NCBI GenBank assembly: GCA_964036045.1
Contig: OZ038387.1
Location: 16,825,420-16,889,419, forward strand
From: Eutreptiella sp. 'Long Island Sound 2002'
Taxonomy: Eukaryota; Euglenozoa; Euglenophyceae; Eutreptiales; Eutreptiaceae
Reading direction: 5' to 3'
DNA: 64,000 nt
The translations under genes and the position numbers were made by a program. Positions 31,201 through 43,900 of the stretch are shown here, piece after piece (the first letter of the stretch is position 1; each line of letters begins with the position of its first letter). The notes under the pieces were generated by a model that saw only the letters and a program-made list of their open reading frames with translations, made no database searches and had not been told where the DNA came from.

Positions 31201-34200
31201 GCAGTGCATTGCAGGAGTTCCGCTGCCCACTGCCCCCAGGCAGTGAGGCAGTGCATTGCAGGGGTTTCACTGCCCACTGCCCCCCGGCAGTGGGGCAGTG
31301 CATTGCAGAAGTTGCACTGCCCACTGCCCCCAGGCAGTCAGGCAGTGCAATGCAGAGGTTGCACTGCCCACTGCCCCCAGGCAGTGGGGCAGTGCATTGC
31401 GGAAGGCCCACTGCCCACTGCCCCCAGGCAGCGGGGCAGTGCACTGCAGGAGTTGCACTGTCCACTGCCCCCAGGCAGTGCGGCAGTGCATTGCAGGAGT
31501 TGCACTGTCCACTGCCCCCAGGCAGTGAGGCAGTGCATTGCAGCAGTTGCACTGCCCACTGCCCCCAGGCAGTGAAGCAGTGCATTGCAGGAGTTGCACT
31601 GTCCACTGCCCCCAGGCAGTGAGGCAGTGCATTGCAGGAGATCCACTGCCCACTGCCCCCAGGCAGTGAGGCACTGCATTGCAGGAGTTGCACTGCCCAC
31701 TGCCCCCAGGCAGTGCGGCAGTGTATTTCCGGAGGTCCACTGCCCACTGCCCCCAGGCAGTGAGGCAGTGCATTGCAGGAATTGCGCTGCCCACTGCACC
31801 CAGACAGCGCGGCAGTGTATTGCAGGAGTTGCACTGCCCACTGCCCCCAGGCAGTGAGGGAGTGCATTGCAGGAATTGCACTGCCCACTGCCCCAGGTGC
31901 AATGAGGCAGTGCATTGCAGGGGTTCCACTGCCCACTGCCCCCAGGCAGTGGGGCAGTGCATTGCAGAAGTTCCACTGCCGACTGCCCCAGGGCAGTGAG
32001 GCAGTGCATTGCACGAGTTGCGCTGCCCACTGCCCCCAGACGGTGCGGCAGTGTATTGCAGGAGTTGCACTGTCCACTGCCCCCAGGCAGTGAGGCAGTG
32101 CGTTGCAGGAATTGCGCTGCCCACTGCCCCCAGGGCAGTGAGGCAGCGCATTGCAGGGGTTCCGCTGCCCACTGCGCTCAGACAGTGCGGCAGTGTATTG
32201 CAGGAGTTGCACTGCCCACTGCCCCCAGGCAGTGAGGCAGTGCGTTGCAGGAATTGCGCTGCCCACTGCCCCCAGGGCAGTGAGGCAGCGCATTGCAGGG
32301 GTTCCACTGCCCACTGCCCCCCGGCGGTGGGGCAGTGCATTGCAGAGGTTGCACTGTCCACTGCTCCCAGGCAGTGGGGCAGTGCATTGCAGGAGTTGCA
32401 CTGCCCACTGCCCCCAGGCAGTGGGGCAGTGCATTGCAGGAGTTGCACTGTCCACTGCCCCCAGGCAGTGAGGCAGTGCAATGCAGAGGTTGCACTGTCC
32501 ACTGCTCCCAGGCAGTGAGGCAGTGCATTGCAGGAGTTGCACTGCCCACTGCCCCCAGGCAGTGAGGCAGTGCATTGCAGGAGTTGCACTGTCCACTGCC
32601 CCCAGGCAGTGCGGCAGTGTATTGCAGAAGTTGCACTGCCCACTGCCCCCAGGCAGTGGGGCAGTGCATTGCAGAAGTTCCACTGCCCACTGCCCCAGGG
32701 CAGTGAGGCAGTGCATTGCAGTAGTTGCGCTGCCCACTGCCCCCAGACAGTGCGGCAGTGCATTGCAGGAGTTGCACTGCCCACTGCCCCCAGGCAGTGG
32801 GGCAGTGCATTGCAGGAGTTGCGCTGCCCACTGCCCCAAGGCAGTGAGGCAGTGGATTGCAGGAGGTCCACTGCCCACCGCCCCCAGGCAGTGAGGCAGT
32901 GCATTGCACGAGTTGCGCTGTCCACTGCCCCCAGGCAGTGAGGCAGTGCATTGCAGGGGTTGCGCCGCCCACTGCCCCCAGGCAGTGAGGCGGTGCATTG
33001 CAGGAGTTCCACTGCCCACTACCCCCAGGCAGTGAGGCAGTGCATTGCAAGAATTGCACTGCCCACTGCCCCTAGGCAGTGCGGCAGTGTATTGCCGGAG
33101 GCCCACTGCCCACTGCCCCCAGGTGGTGGGGTAGTGCATTGCAGAAGTGGCACTGTCCACTGCCCCCAGACAGTGGAGCAGCGCATTGCAAAAGTCCCAC
33201 TGCCCACTGCCCCCAGGCAGTGAGGCAGTGCATTGCAGAAGCTGCACTGTCCATTCCCCCCAGGCAGTGAGGCAGTGCATTGCAGGAGTTGCACTGCCCA
33301 CTGCTCCCAGGCAGTGAGGCAGTGCATCGCAGGAGTTGCACTGCCTGCTGTCCCCCGGCAGTGAGGCAGTGCATTGCAGGAGTTCCACTGCCCACTGCCC
33401 CCAGGCAGTGAGGCAGTGCGTTGCAGGAGTTGCACTGCCCACTGCCCCCAGGCAGTCGGGCAGTGCATTGCAAGAGTTCCACTGCCCACTGCCCCAGGGC
33501 AGTGGGGCAGTGCATTGCAGGAGTTGCACTGTCCACTGCCCCCAGGCAGTGGGGCAGTGCATTGCAGGAGTTCCACTGCCTACTGCCCCACGGCAGTGAG
33601 GCAGTGCATTGCAGAAATTGCACTGCCCACTGCCCCCAGGCAGTGAGGCAGTGCATTGCAGGAGTTGCACTGCCTGCTGTCCCCCGGCAGTGAGGCAGTG
33701 CATTGCAGGAGTTCCACTGCCCACTGCCCCCAGGCAGTGAGGCAGTGCGTTGCAGGAGTTGCACTGCCCACTGCCCCCAGGCAGTCGGGCAGTGCATTGC
33801 AAGAGTTCCACTGCCCACTGCCCCAGGGCAGTGGGGCAGTGCATTGCAGAAGCTGCACTGTCCACTGCCCCCAGGCAGTGAGGTAGTGCATTGCGGGAGT
33901 TGCACTGCCCACTGCCCCAAGGCAGTGAGGCAGTGCATTGCAGGAGTTGCGCTGCCCACTGCCCCCAGGCAGTGAGGCGGTGCATTGCAGGAGTTGCGCT
34001 GCCCACTGCCCCCAGGCAGTGAGGCAGTGCATTGCAGGAGTTGCACAGTCCACTGCCCCCAGGCAGTGAGGCAGTGCATTGCAGGAGTTGCACTGTCCAC
34101 TGCCCCCAGGCAGTGAGGCAGTGCATTGCAGGAGTTGCACTGCCAACTGCCCCAGGGCAGTGAGGCAGTGCATTGCAGAAGTTGCACTGCCCACTGCCCC

Positions 34201-35190
34201 CAGGCAGTGGGGTAGTGCGTTGCAGGAGTTCCACTGCCCACTGCCTCAGGGCAGTGAGGCAGTGCATTGCAGGAGCTGCACTGTCCACTGCCCCAGGACA
34301 GTGAGGCAGTGCATTGCAGAAGTTGCACTGCCCACTGCCCCCAGGCAGTGGGGCAGTGCATTGCGGAAGGCCCACTGCCCACTGCCCCAGGGCAGTGAGG
34401 CAGTGCATTGCAGAAGCTGCACTGTCCACTGCCCCCAGGTAGTGAGGCAGTGCATTGCAGGAGTTGCACTGCCCACTGCCCCAGGGCAGTGAGGCAGTGC
34501 ATTGCAGGAGGTCCACTGCCCACTGCCCCCAGGCAGTGAGGCAGTGCATTGCGGGAGGTCCACTGCCCACTGCCCCCAGGCAGTGCGGCAGTGCTTTGCA
34601 GGAGTTCCACTGCCCACTGCCCCCAAGCGGTGAGGCAGTGCATTGCAGGAGGTCCACTGCCCACTGCCCTCAGGGCACTGGGGCAGTGCATTGCAGGAGG
34701 TCCGCTGCCCGTTGCCCCCGGGCAGTGAGGTAGTGTATTGCAGGAGTTGCACTGCCCACTGCCCCCAGGCAGTGCGGCAGTGTATAGCAGGAGTTCCACT
34801 GCCCACTGCCCCCAGGCAGTGAGGCAGTGCATTGCAGAAGTTGCACTGCCCACTGCACCCAGGCAGTGGGGCAGTGCATTGCGGAAGGCCCACTGCCCAC
34901 TGCCCCCAGGCAGTGGGGCACTCTATTGCAGGAGTTCATCTGCCCACTGCCCCCAGGCAGTGAGGCAGTGCATTGCAGGAGATCCACTGCCCCCTGCCCC
35001 CAGGCAGTGGAGCAGCGCATTGCAAAAGTCCCACTGCCCACTGCCCCCAGGCAGTGAGGCAGTGCGTTGCAGGAGTACCACTGCCCACTGCCCCAGGCAG
35101 GGCGGCAGTGTATTGCAGGAGATGCCCGGCCCACTGCCCCAAGGGAGGGAGGCAGTGAGCGGCGGGAGTACCACTCCCCACTGCCCTCAG
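28290..35190 (+). repeat. 47-bp satellite, about 146 copies
   Basis: 6.9 kb of 47-bp units, each with 9-bp inverted arms GGCAGTGCA and TGCACTGCC. Variation is concentrated at a few positions (GAGG/GGGG/GCGG; TTGCACTG/TTCCACTG/GGTCCACTG). Local higher-order copies occur, for example a 330-bp block at 29090-29420 repeated at 29420-29750. Units become diverged in the last 300 bp next to the B module. All three minus-strand frames stay open over most of the array, an effect of the unit sequence rather than evidence of a gene. Confidence 0.95.
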
Positions 35191-35580
35191 GCAATGCGGC
35201 ATTGCGAAGCACGATTTCCATTGCCCACAGCCCCCAGGCTGCCTGGCAGTGCGTTACACTGCCCACTGCCCCCTGCCCACAACAACAGTGCAGCAGGGCA
35301 CACACAGTGCAGTGTGGTGCAGAGCACCAAGCAGTGCGGCACCACACAGAAGGCACTGATGGTGCAGCGCGGCACGCAGGGTGCAGTGGGCAAATGAGAC
35401 CCTGTGTGACTGCGCGCAGGCGTCGGCAAGGCAGTGTCGGCCAAGTGCGAGAGTGCACTGGTCCGGCTATGCCACAACACACTTACACACAGCGCGCACA
35501 CAACACACACAACCCAGCCCGTTTACCTGTACCCGTGGGTAGACATCCCGGCCTTTGCCTTTTGGTAACAGCGCCTTCGG
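35190..35580 (+). repeat. B module, copy 2
   Basis: Full copy from the diverged 47-bp units to GCGCCTTCGGCACACC. Near-identical to the copies at 46.5 and 62.7 kb and to the inverted copy at 13.9 kb. Confidence 0.88.
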
Positions 35581-35770
35581 CACACCACACCACACCACAC
35601 CACACCACACCACACCACACCACACCACACCACACCACACCACACCACACCACACCACACCACAACGCAACGCAACGCAAGGCAACGCAACGCAACGCAA
35701 CGCAACGCAACGCAACACAACACAACACAACACAACACAACACAACACAACACAACACAACACAACACAG
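35580..35770. repeat. pentanucleotide array P2: (CCACA)n, (CAACG)n, (CAACA)n
   Basis: Three successive pentamer types, 35580-35662, 35663-35713 and 35714-35768. The same three-part order occurs only in the right-border array at 63084-63267. Confidence 0.95.
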
Positions 35771-35775
35771 CACAC

Positions 35776-36430
35776 TGAGTACTCCCCAGCTCTACTCACG
35801 GGCTGGGTGCCGGGTGCGAAGCCCCCGGACGAAAGGGCCCGGGCACTGCCAATAGGCGGTGTACTAACAGTGTCGGGTGCGCGCACGTCCCAGTGCCAAG
35901 CACCATCCCCAGGGACCCCGCGGCCCCTAGTACCGGCCGCCTTGGCCCTGGGAACGGTCAGCGACCCTCCGTAGAGGACGGCTGACCAAGCCTCCCCCTC
36001 CTCTCTTCCCCTACGCGCCCGCCCACGCGCCAGCCCACGCAGGAGCCCGGACATGCGCCCCCCCCGCGCCTTTGCCCCACCCACAGGGCCCTCTGCCCCA
36101 ACTCCATCCCACACACCCCCATGCAGCTCTCGGTGCCCCCCATGCACTACCTCCCGCAGCCACTCCGTGCCGCCTCCCCTGCCCACTGCCCCCCCCCCAC
36201 CCCCTTCTCCTGCCCTTGCCCCTCTCACAGGCTGGCAGCGCCCGTGCGGCGCGCCTCCAGGGCCCCGCATCGGCGGCCGGCCGCGTGAGCAACTGGGCCC
36301 GGGCGCGCCGACGAGGAGACTCCAATGCGGGGTCTTCATGGCAGGCGTCCAGGTGTGCAGGTGGAAAGGGCCCTGGAGGGTGCATGTGAGGGGCCCCCGC
36401 CCTAGCAGAGGCGCGGTGCCTGGGAGGAGA
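35776..36430 (+). repeat. G module, copy 2
   Basis: Shares start, C-rich tract and 3' segment (GGTCTTCATGGCA, GCAGAGGCGCGGTGCCTGG) with copy 3 at 46989. The C-rich tract differs by several short indels. No gene recognised. Confidence 0.85.
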
Positions 36431-36623
36431 GGAAGGCCAGTGGCGCGGACATGCGCGGGGGGCCCCAACAACGACCCCCCGCACTGCAACATGTGCGAGA
36501 GTAAGAGAAGGGATATGCAGCTGGCCTGAGTGGTTGAGGACTGGAGTGGAGCAGGCTTCCATACCAACAGACGTTGAATGTGGGTCAGTCGATTGTAAGC
36601 CGGATGACAATGCCCGAAGACAC
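36430..36623. other. G-F linker 2
   Basis: About 190 bp not found at the equivalent place in the other units. Nothing recognised in it. Confidence 0.55.
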
Positions 36624-37200
36624 GGTCCCTGTCCCCGTCCGGTTGGACACCCCGGTATCGGTATCCAACATCCTTTAGGTACGGTATAAGGCCCCCCGGC
36701 CACCACCCCGGCGCCAACACCAGGGAGGGCGTCCGGGAGGGGTAACAGCCCCCGATCCCCCAAAGGCAGCCCCAAAGGTGAGCGCACCACTGGAAGGGGC
36801 ATGTCTGCGGGGTAAACAAATGCGCTGAGTAATTCCCTAACGTAATGAATAGTGCCTACTGCCGTAACTAATGCTTAACAGGGTAAATGGCCCCCCCCCG
36901 GGGCCAGTTTAGTGCGCAACCCCCAGAGCCGGACTCGACCGGCCGTACTGAAGCGAGCCCAGAAATGGGTATGGCAGGCCACAGTCCAGCTGGTAGCCAC
37001 GCCTCAGTACACTCCGTGGGCTCATAAGGCCCACGGGGGCCCCAAACACCGTTACGTTCGGGAGTTAAGCCCCGGCGGTGTTTGGGGTTGTTCCTGGTTA
37101 AGAGGACTCACGTTGAGTCCCAGATACTGCTACCCCGGGGTTATGACCCCCGGAACTGCCTGCTTACTTGCCTGCTGCTGCTAAGAGGTAGGAGGGGGTA
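36624..37200 (+). repeat. F module, copy 2 (candidate structured RNA element)
   Basis: Hairpin positions in this copy: CCGTGGGC 37014-37021 with GCCCACGG 37029-37036; CCCCAAACACCG 37040-37051 with CGGTGTTTGGGG 37076-37087 (perfect 12 bp); GGACTCA 37104-37110 with TGAGTCC 37114-37120; then CCGGGGT/ACCCCCGG near 37135-37152 with one bulge. The sequence GTTCGGGAGTTAAGCC forms most of the 12-bp stem's loop. Subtype shared with the inverted copy at 15.3 kb. Confidence 0.87.
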
Positions 37201-39590
37201 CCCACAGGCCTGGCAGGAGACTCCGAACACCCCCTGGGCTGGGCTCCCCGTCCCCCCCAGGCCGGTGCGCCCGGTTCTCTGAAGAAGATGGCCCCCCCTT
37301 GGCCTGGCAGGAGACTCCGAACACCCCCTGGGCAGGACTCCCTGTCCCCCCCGGGCCGGTGCGCCCGGTTCTCTGAAGAAGATGGCCCCCCATTGGCCTG
37401 GCAGGAGACTCCGAACACCCCCTGGGCAGGACTCCCCGTCCCCCCCGGGCCGGTGCGCCCGGTTCTCTGAAGAAGATGGCCCCCCATTGGCCTGGCAGGA
37501 GACTCCGAACACCCCCTGGGCAGGACTCCCCGTCCCCCCCGGGCCGGTGCGCCCGGTTCTCTGAAGAAGATGGCCCCCCATTGGCCTGGCAGGAGACTCC
37601 GAACACCCCCTGGGCAGGACTCCCCGTCCCCCCCGGGCCGGTGCGCCCGGTTCTCTGACGAAGATGGCCCCCCCTTGGCCTCGCAGGAGACTCCGAACAC
37701 CCCCTGGGCAGGACTCCCCGTCCCCCCCGGGCCGGTGCGCCCGGTTCTCTGAGGAAGATGGCCCCCCCTTGGCCTGGCAGGAGACTCCGAACACCCCCTG
37801 GGCAGGACTTCCCGTCCCCCCCAGGCCGGTGCGCACGGTTCTCTAAAGAAGATGGCCCCCCCTTGGTCTGGCAGGAGACTCCGAACACCCCCTGGGCAGG
37901 ACTCCCCGTCCCCCCCGGGCCGGTGCGCCCGGTTCTCTGAAGAAGATGGCCCCCCATTGGCCTGGCAGGAGACTCCGAACACCCCCTGGGCAGGACTCCC
38001 CGTCCCCCCCGGGCCGGTGCGCCCGGTTCTCTGACGAAGATGGCCCCCCCTTGGCCTCGCAGGAGACTCCGAACACCCCCTGGGCTGGACTTCCCGTCCC
38101 CCCCGGGCCGGTGCGCACGGTTCTCTAAAGAAGATGGCCCCCCCTTGGCCTGGCAGGAGACTCCGAACACCCCCTGGGCAGGACTCCCCGTCCCCCCCGG
38201 GCCGGTGCGCCCGGTTCTCTGAAGAAGATGGCCCCCCATTGGCCTGGCAGGAGACTCCGAACACCCCCTGGGCAGGACTCCCCGTCCCCCCCGGGCCGGT
38301 GCGCCCGGTTCTCTGACGAAGATGGCCCCCCCTTGGCCTCGCAGGAGACTCCGAACACCCCCTGGGCAGGACTCCCCGTCCCCCCCGGGCCGGTGCGCCC
38401 GGTTCTCTGAGGAAGATGGCCCCCCCTTGGCCTGGCAGGAGACTCCGAACACCCCCTGGGCAGGACTCCCCGTCCCCCCCAGGCCGGTGCGCCCGGTTCT
38501 CTGAAGAAGATGGCCCCCCATTGCCCTGCAGGAAACTCCGAACACCCCCTGGGCTGGACTCCCCCTCCCCCCCGGGCCGGTGCGCCCGGTTCTCTGAAGA
38601 AGATGGCCCCCCATTGGCCCTGGCAGGAGACTCCGAACACCCCCTGGGCAGGACTCCCCGTCCCCCCCGGGCCGGTGCGCCCGGTTCTCTGAAGAAGATG
38701 GCCCCCCATTGGCCTGGCAGGAGACTCCGAACACCCCCTGGGCAGGACTCCCCGTCCCCCCCGGGCCGGTGCGCCCGGTTCTCTGAAGAAGATGGCCCCC
38801 CACTGGCCTTGCAGGAGACTCCGAACACCCCCTGGGCAGGACTCCCCGTCCCCCCCAGGCCGGTGCGCCCGGTTCTCTGAAGAAGATGGCCCCCCATTGC
38901 CCTGCAGGAAACTCCGAACACCCCCTGGGCTGGACTCCCCCTCCCCCCCGGGCCGGTGCGCCCGGTTCTCTGAAGAAGATGGCCCCCCATTGGCCTGGCA
39001 GGAGACTCCGAACACCCCCTGGGCAGGACTCCCCGTCCCTTCCAGGCCGGTGCGCCCGGTTCTCTGAAGACGATGGCCCCCACTGGCCCTGCAGGAGACT
39101 CCGAACACCCCCTGGGCAGGACTCCCCGTCCCCCCCAGGCCGGTGCGCCCGGTTCTCTGACGAAGATGGCCCCCCATTGGCCTGGCAGGAAACTCCGACC
39201 ACCCCCTGGGCTGGACTCCCCGTCCCCCCCGGGCCGGTGCGCCCGGTTCTCTGAAGAAGATGGCCCCCCATTGGCCTGGCAGGAGACTCCGAACACCCCC
39301 TGGGCAGGACTCCCCATCCCCCCCGGGCCGGTGCGCCCGGTTCTCTGAAGAAGATGGCCCCCCCTTGGCCTGGCAGGAGACTCCGAACACCCCCTGGGCA
39401 GGACTCCCCATCCCCCCCGGGCCGGTGCGCCCGGTTCTCTGAAGAAGATGGCCCCCCAATGCCCTGGCAGGAGACTCCGAACACCCCCTGGGCAGGACTC
39501 CCCGTCCCCCCCGGGCCGGAGCGCCCGGTTCTCAGAAGAAGATGGCCCCCCATTGGCCCTGGCAGGAGACTCCGAACACCCTGGGCAGGA
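37200..39590 (+). repeat. 94-bp satellite, about 25 copies
   Basis: The longest 94-bp array. Variants (for example GACGAAGATGGCC followed by CCTTGGCCTCGCAGG) recur about every three units, suggesting amplification in blocks. Confidence 0.95.
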
Positions 39591-40675
39591 CTCCCCATCC
39601 CCCCAGGCCGGTGGGCCCGGTTGTCCATCCCCGCAGGCCCTGCAGAGAAACTCCGACCACCCCCTGGGCTGGACTCCCCATCCCCCCAGGCCGGTGTGCC
39701 CGATTCTACGTCCCCACAGGCCCTGCAGGACACTCCGACCACCCCCTGGGCAGGACTCCCCATCCCCTCAGGCCGGTGTGCCCGGTTCTACGTCCCCACA
39801 GTCCCTGCAGGACACTCCGACCACCCCCTGGGCAGGACTCCCCGTCCCCCCGGGGCGGTGTGCCCGAATCTACCTCCCCACAGGCCCAGCAAGACACCTG
39901 ACCAACCCCTGGGCAGGACTCCCCATCCCCCCAGGCCGGTGTGCCCGAATCTACCTCCCCACAGTCCCTGCGGGACACTCCGACCACCCCCTGGGCAGGA
40001 CTCCCCGTCCCCCCAGGCCGGTGCGCCCGGTTGTCCATCCCCGCAGGCCCTGCAGGAAACTCCGACCACCCCCTGGGCTGGACTCCCCATCCCCCCAGGC
40101 CGGTGTGCCCGGTTCTACGTCCCCACGGGCCCTGCAGGACGATCCGACCAGCCCCTGGGCAGGACTCCCCATCCCCCAAGGCCGGTGGGCCCGGTTGTCC
40201 ATCCCCGCAGGCCCTGCAGGAAACTCCGACCACCCCCTGGGCTGGACTCCCCATCCCCCCAGGCCGGTGTGCCCGGTTCTACCTCCCCACAGGCCCTGCA
40301 GGACGCTCCGACCACCCCCTGGGCAGGACTCCCCATCCCCTCAGGCCGGTGGGCCCGGTTGTCCATCCCCGCAGGCCCTGCAGGAAACTCCGACCACCCC
40401 CTGGGCAGGACTCCCCATCCCCCCAGGCCGGTGTGCCCGGTTCTACGTCACCACAGGCCCGGCAGGACGCTCCGACCACCCGCTGGGCAGGACTCCCCGT
40501 CCCCCCAGGCCGGTGTGCCCGGATCTACGTCCCCACAGGCCCTGCAGGAAACTCCGACCACCCCCTGGGCAGGACTCCCCGTCCCCCCAGGCCGGTGGGC
40601 CCGGTTGTTTATCCCCGCAGGCCCTGCAGGCAACTCCGACCACCCCCTGGGCAGGACTCCCCATCCCCCCAAGCC
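39590..40675 (+). repeat. 82-bp satellite, about 13 copies
   Basis: Units carry GGTTCTACGTCCCCACAGG or GGTTGTCCATCCCCGCAGG in place of the 94-bp unit's GAAGAAGATGGCC segment. The remaining ~55 bp (ACTCCGACCACCCCCTGGGC to GGCCGGTGTGCCCGG) are shared with the 94-bp unit. Confidence 0.93.
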
Positions 40676-40930
40676 GGTGCGCCCGGTTCTCTGAAGAAGA
40701 TGGCCCCCCATTGGCCTGGCAGGAGACTCCGAACACCCCACGGGAAGGACTCCCCGTCCCCCCCGGGCCGGTGCGCCCGGTTCTCTGAAGAAGATGGCCC
40801 CCCATTGCCCTGGCAGGAGACTCCGAACACCCCCTGGGCAGGACTCCCCGTCCCCCCCGGGCCGGTGCGCCCGGTTCTCTGAAGAAGATGGCCCCCCATT
40901 GGCCCTGGCAGGAGACTCCGAACACCCTGG
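40675..40930 (+). repeat. 94-bp satellite island inside the 82-bp array, about 2.7 copies
   Basis: Typical 94-bp units (with GAAGAAGATGGCC) interrupt the 82-bp array. Their right edge has the same short deletion (CACCCTGGGCAGG) as the right edge of the array at 39590, so the transition was duplicated together with its flanks. Confidence 0.92.
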
Positions 40931-43900
40931 GCAGGACTCCCCATCCCCCCAGGCCGGTGGGCCCGGTTGTCCATCCCCGCAGGCCCTGCAGGAAACTCCG
41001 ACCACCCCCTGGGCTGGACTCCCCATCCCCCCAGGCCGGTGTGCCCGGTTCTACGTCCCCACAGGCCCTGCAGGACACTCCGACCACCCCCTGGGCAGGA
41101 CTCCCCATCCCCTCAGGCCGGTGTGCCCGGTTCTACGTCCCCACAGGCCCTGCAGGACACTCCGACCACCCCCTGGGCAGGACTCCCCGTCCCCCCGGGG
41201 CGGTGTGCCCGAATCTACCTCCCCACAGGCCCAGCAAGACACTCCGACCAACCCCTGGGCAGGACTCCCCATCCCCCCAGGCCGGTGTGCCCGCATCTAC
41301 CTCCCCACAGTCCCTGCAGGACACTCCGACCACCCCCTGGGCTGGACTCCCCATCCCCCAAGGCCGGTGGGCCCGAATCTACCTCCCCACAGGCCCAGCA
41401 AGACACTCCGGCCACCCCCTGGGCTGGACTCCCCATCCCCCCAGGCCGGTGTGCCCGGTTCTACGTCCCCACGGGCCCTGCAGGACGATCCGACCACCCC
41501 CTGGGCAGGACTCCCCATCCCCCAAGGCCAGTGGGCCCGGTTGTCCATCCCCGCAGGCCCTGCAGGAAACTCCGACCACCCCCTGGGCTGGACTCCCCAT
41601 CCCCCCAGGCCGGTGTGCCCGGTTCTACGCCCCGGCAGGCCCTGCAGGACGCTCCGACCACCCCCTGGGCAGAACTCCCCATCCCCTCAGGCCGGTGGGC
41701 CCGGTTGTGCATCCCCGCAGGCCCTGCAGGAAACTCCGACCACCCCCTGGGCTGGACTCCCCATCCCCCCAGGCCGGTGTGCCCGGTTCTACGCCCCGGC
41801 AGGCCCTGCAGGACGCTCCGACCACCCCCTGGGCAGGACTCCCCGTCCCCCCAGGCCGGTGTGCCCGGATCTACGTCCCCACAGGCCCTGCAGGAAACTT
41901 CGACCACCCCCTGGGCAGGACTCCCCGTCCCCCCAGGCCGGTGGGCCCGGTTGTCCATCTCCGCAGGCCCTGCAGGAAACTCCGACCACCCCCTGGGCTG
42001 GACTCCCCGTCCCCCCAGGCCGGTGTGCCCGGATCTACGTCCCCACAGGCCCTGCAGGAAACTCCGACCACCCCCTGGGCAGGACTCTGCATCCCCCCAG
42101 GCCGGTGGGCCCGGTTGTCCATCCCCGCAGGCCCTGCAGGAAACTCCGACCACCCCCTGGGCTGGACTCCCCATCCCCCCAAGCCGGTGTGCCCGGTTCT
42201 ACGTCCCCACAGGCCCTGCAGGACACTCCGACCACCCCCTGGGCAGGATTCCCCGTCCCCCCAAGGCCAGTGGGCCCGGTTGTCCATCCCCGCAGGCCCT
42301 GCAGGAAACTCCCACCACCCCCTGGGCTGGACTCCCCATCCCCCCAGGCCGGTGTGCCCGGTTCTACGCCCCGGCAGGTCCTGCAGGACGCTCCGACCAC
42401 CCCCTGGGCAGGACTCCTCATCCCCCCAGGCCGGTGTGCCCGGTTCTACGTCCCCACAGGCCCTGCAGGACGCTTCGACCACCCCCTGGGCAGGACTCCC
42501 CATCCCCCCAGGCCGGTGTGCCCGGATCTACGTCCCCACAGGCCCTGCAGGACGCTCCGACCACCCACTGGGCAGGACTCCCCATCCCCCCAGGCCGGTG
42601 GGCCCGGTTGTCCATCCCCACAGGCCGTGCGGGAAACTCCGACCGCCCCCTGGGCAGGACTCCCCATCCCCCCAGGCCGGTGTGCCCGGTTCTACGTCCC
42701 CACAGGCCCTGCAGGACACTCCGACCACCCCCTGGGCAGGACTCCCCATCCCCCCAGGCCGGTGTGCCCGGTTCTACGTCCCCGCAGGCCCTGCAGGACG
42801 CTCCGACCACCCCCTGGGCAGGACTCCCCGTCCCCCCAGGCCGGTGTGCCCGGTTCTACGCCCCCACAGGCCCTGCAGGACGCTCCGACCACCCCCTGGG
42901 CAGGACTCCCCGTCCCCCCAGGCCGGTGGGCCCGGTTGTCCATCCCCACAGGCCCTGCAGGAAACTTTGACCACCCCCTGGGCTGGACTCCCCATCCCCC
43001 CAGGCCGGTGTGCCCGGTTGTCCATCCCCGCAGGCCCTGCAGGAAACTCCGACCGCCCCCTGGGCAGGACTCCCCATCCCCCCAGGCCGGTGTGCCCGGT
43101 TGTCCATCCCCGCAGGCCCTGCAGGAAACTCCGACCACCCCCTGGGCTGGACTCCCCATCCCCCCAGGCCGGTGTGCCCGGTTCTACGTCCCCACAGGCC
43201 CTGCAGGACGCTCCGACCACCCCCTGGGCAGAACTCCCCGTCCCCCCAGGCCGGTGGGCCCGGTTCTACGTCCCCACAGGCCCTGCAGGACGCTCCGACC
43301 GCCCCCTGGGCAGGACTCCCCATCCCCCCAGGCCGGTGTGCCCGGTTCTACGTCCCCGCAGGCCCTGCAGGAAACTCCGACCGTCCCCTGGGCAGGACTC
43401 CCCATCCCCCCAGGCCGGTGTGCCCGGTTCTACGTCCCCACAGGCCCTGCAGGACACTCCGACCGCCCCCTGGGCCCGGTTCTACGTCCCCACAGGCCCT
43501 GCAGGACGCTCCGACCACCCCCTGGGCAGAACTCCCCGTCCCCCCAGGCCGGAGGGCCCGGTTCTACGTCCCCACAGGCCCTGCAGGACGCTCCGACCGC
43601 CCCCTGGGCAGGACTCCCCATCCCCCCAGGCCGGTGTGCCCGGTTCTACGCCCCCACAGGCCCTGCAGGACGCTCCGACCACCCCCTGGGCAGGACTCCC
43701 CGTCCCCCCAGGCCGGTGGGCCCGGTTGTCCATCCCCACAGGCCCTGCAGGAAACTTTGACCACCCCCTGGGCTGGACTCCCCATCCCCCCAGGCCGGTG
43801 TGCCCGGTTGTCCATCCCCGCAGGCCCTGCAGGAAACTCCGACCGCCCCCTGGGCAGGACTCCCCATCCCCCCAGGCCGGTGTGCCCGGTTGTCCATCCC

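Noticed and set aside
28070-34657. Very long minus-strand open frame (about 2195 codons) and similar frames over all satellite arrays
   Set aside because: All frames are open together because the 47-, 82- and 94-bp units lack stops. The peptides are pure unit repeats in shifting frames, with no domain, so they are not annotated as genes.
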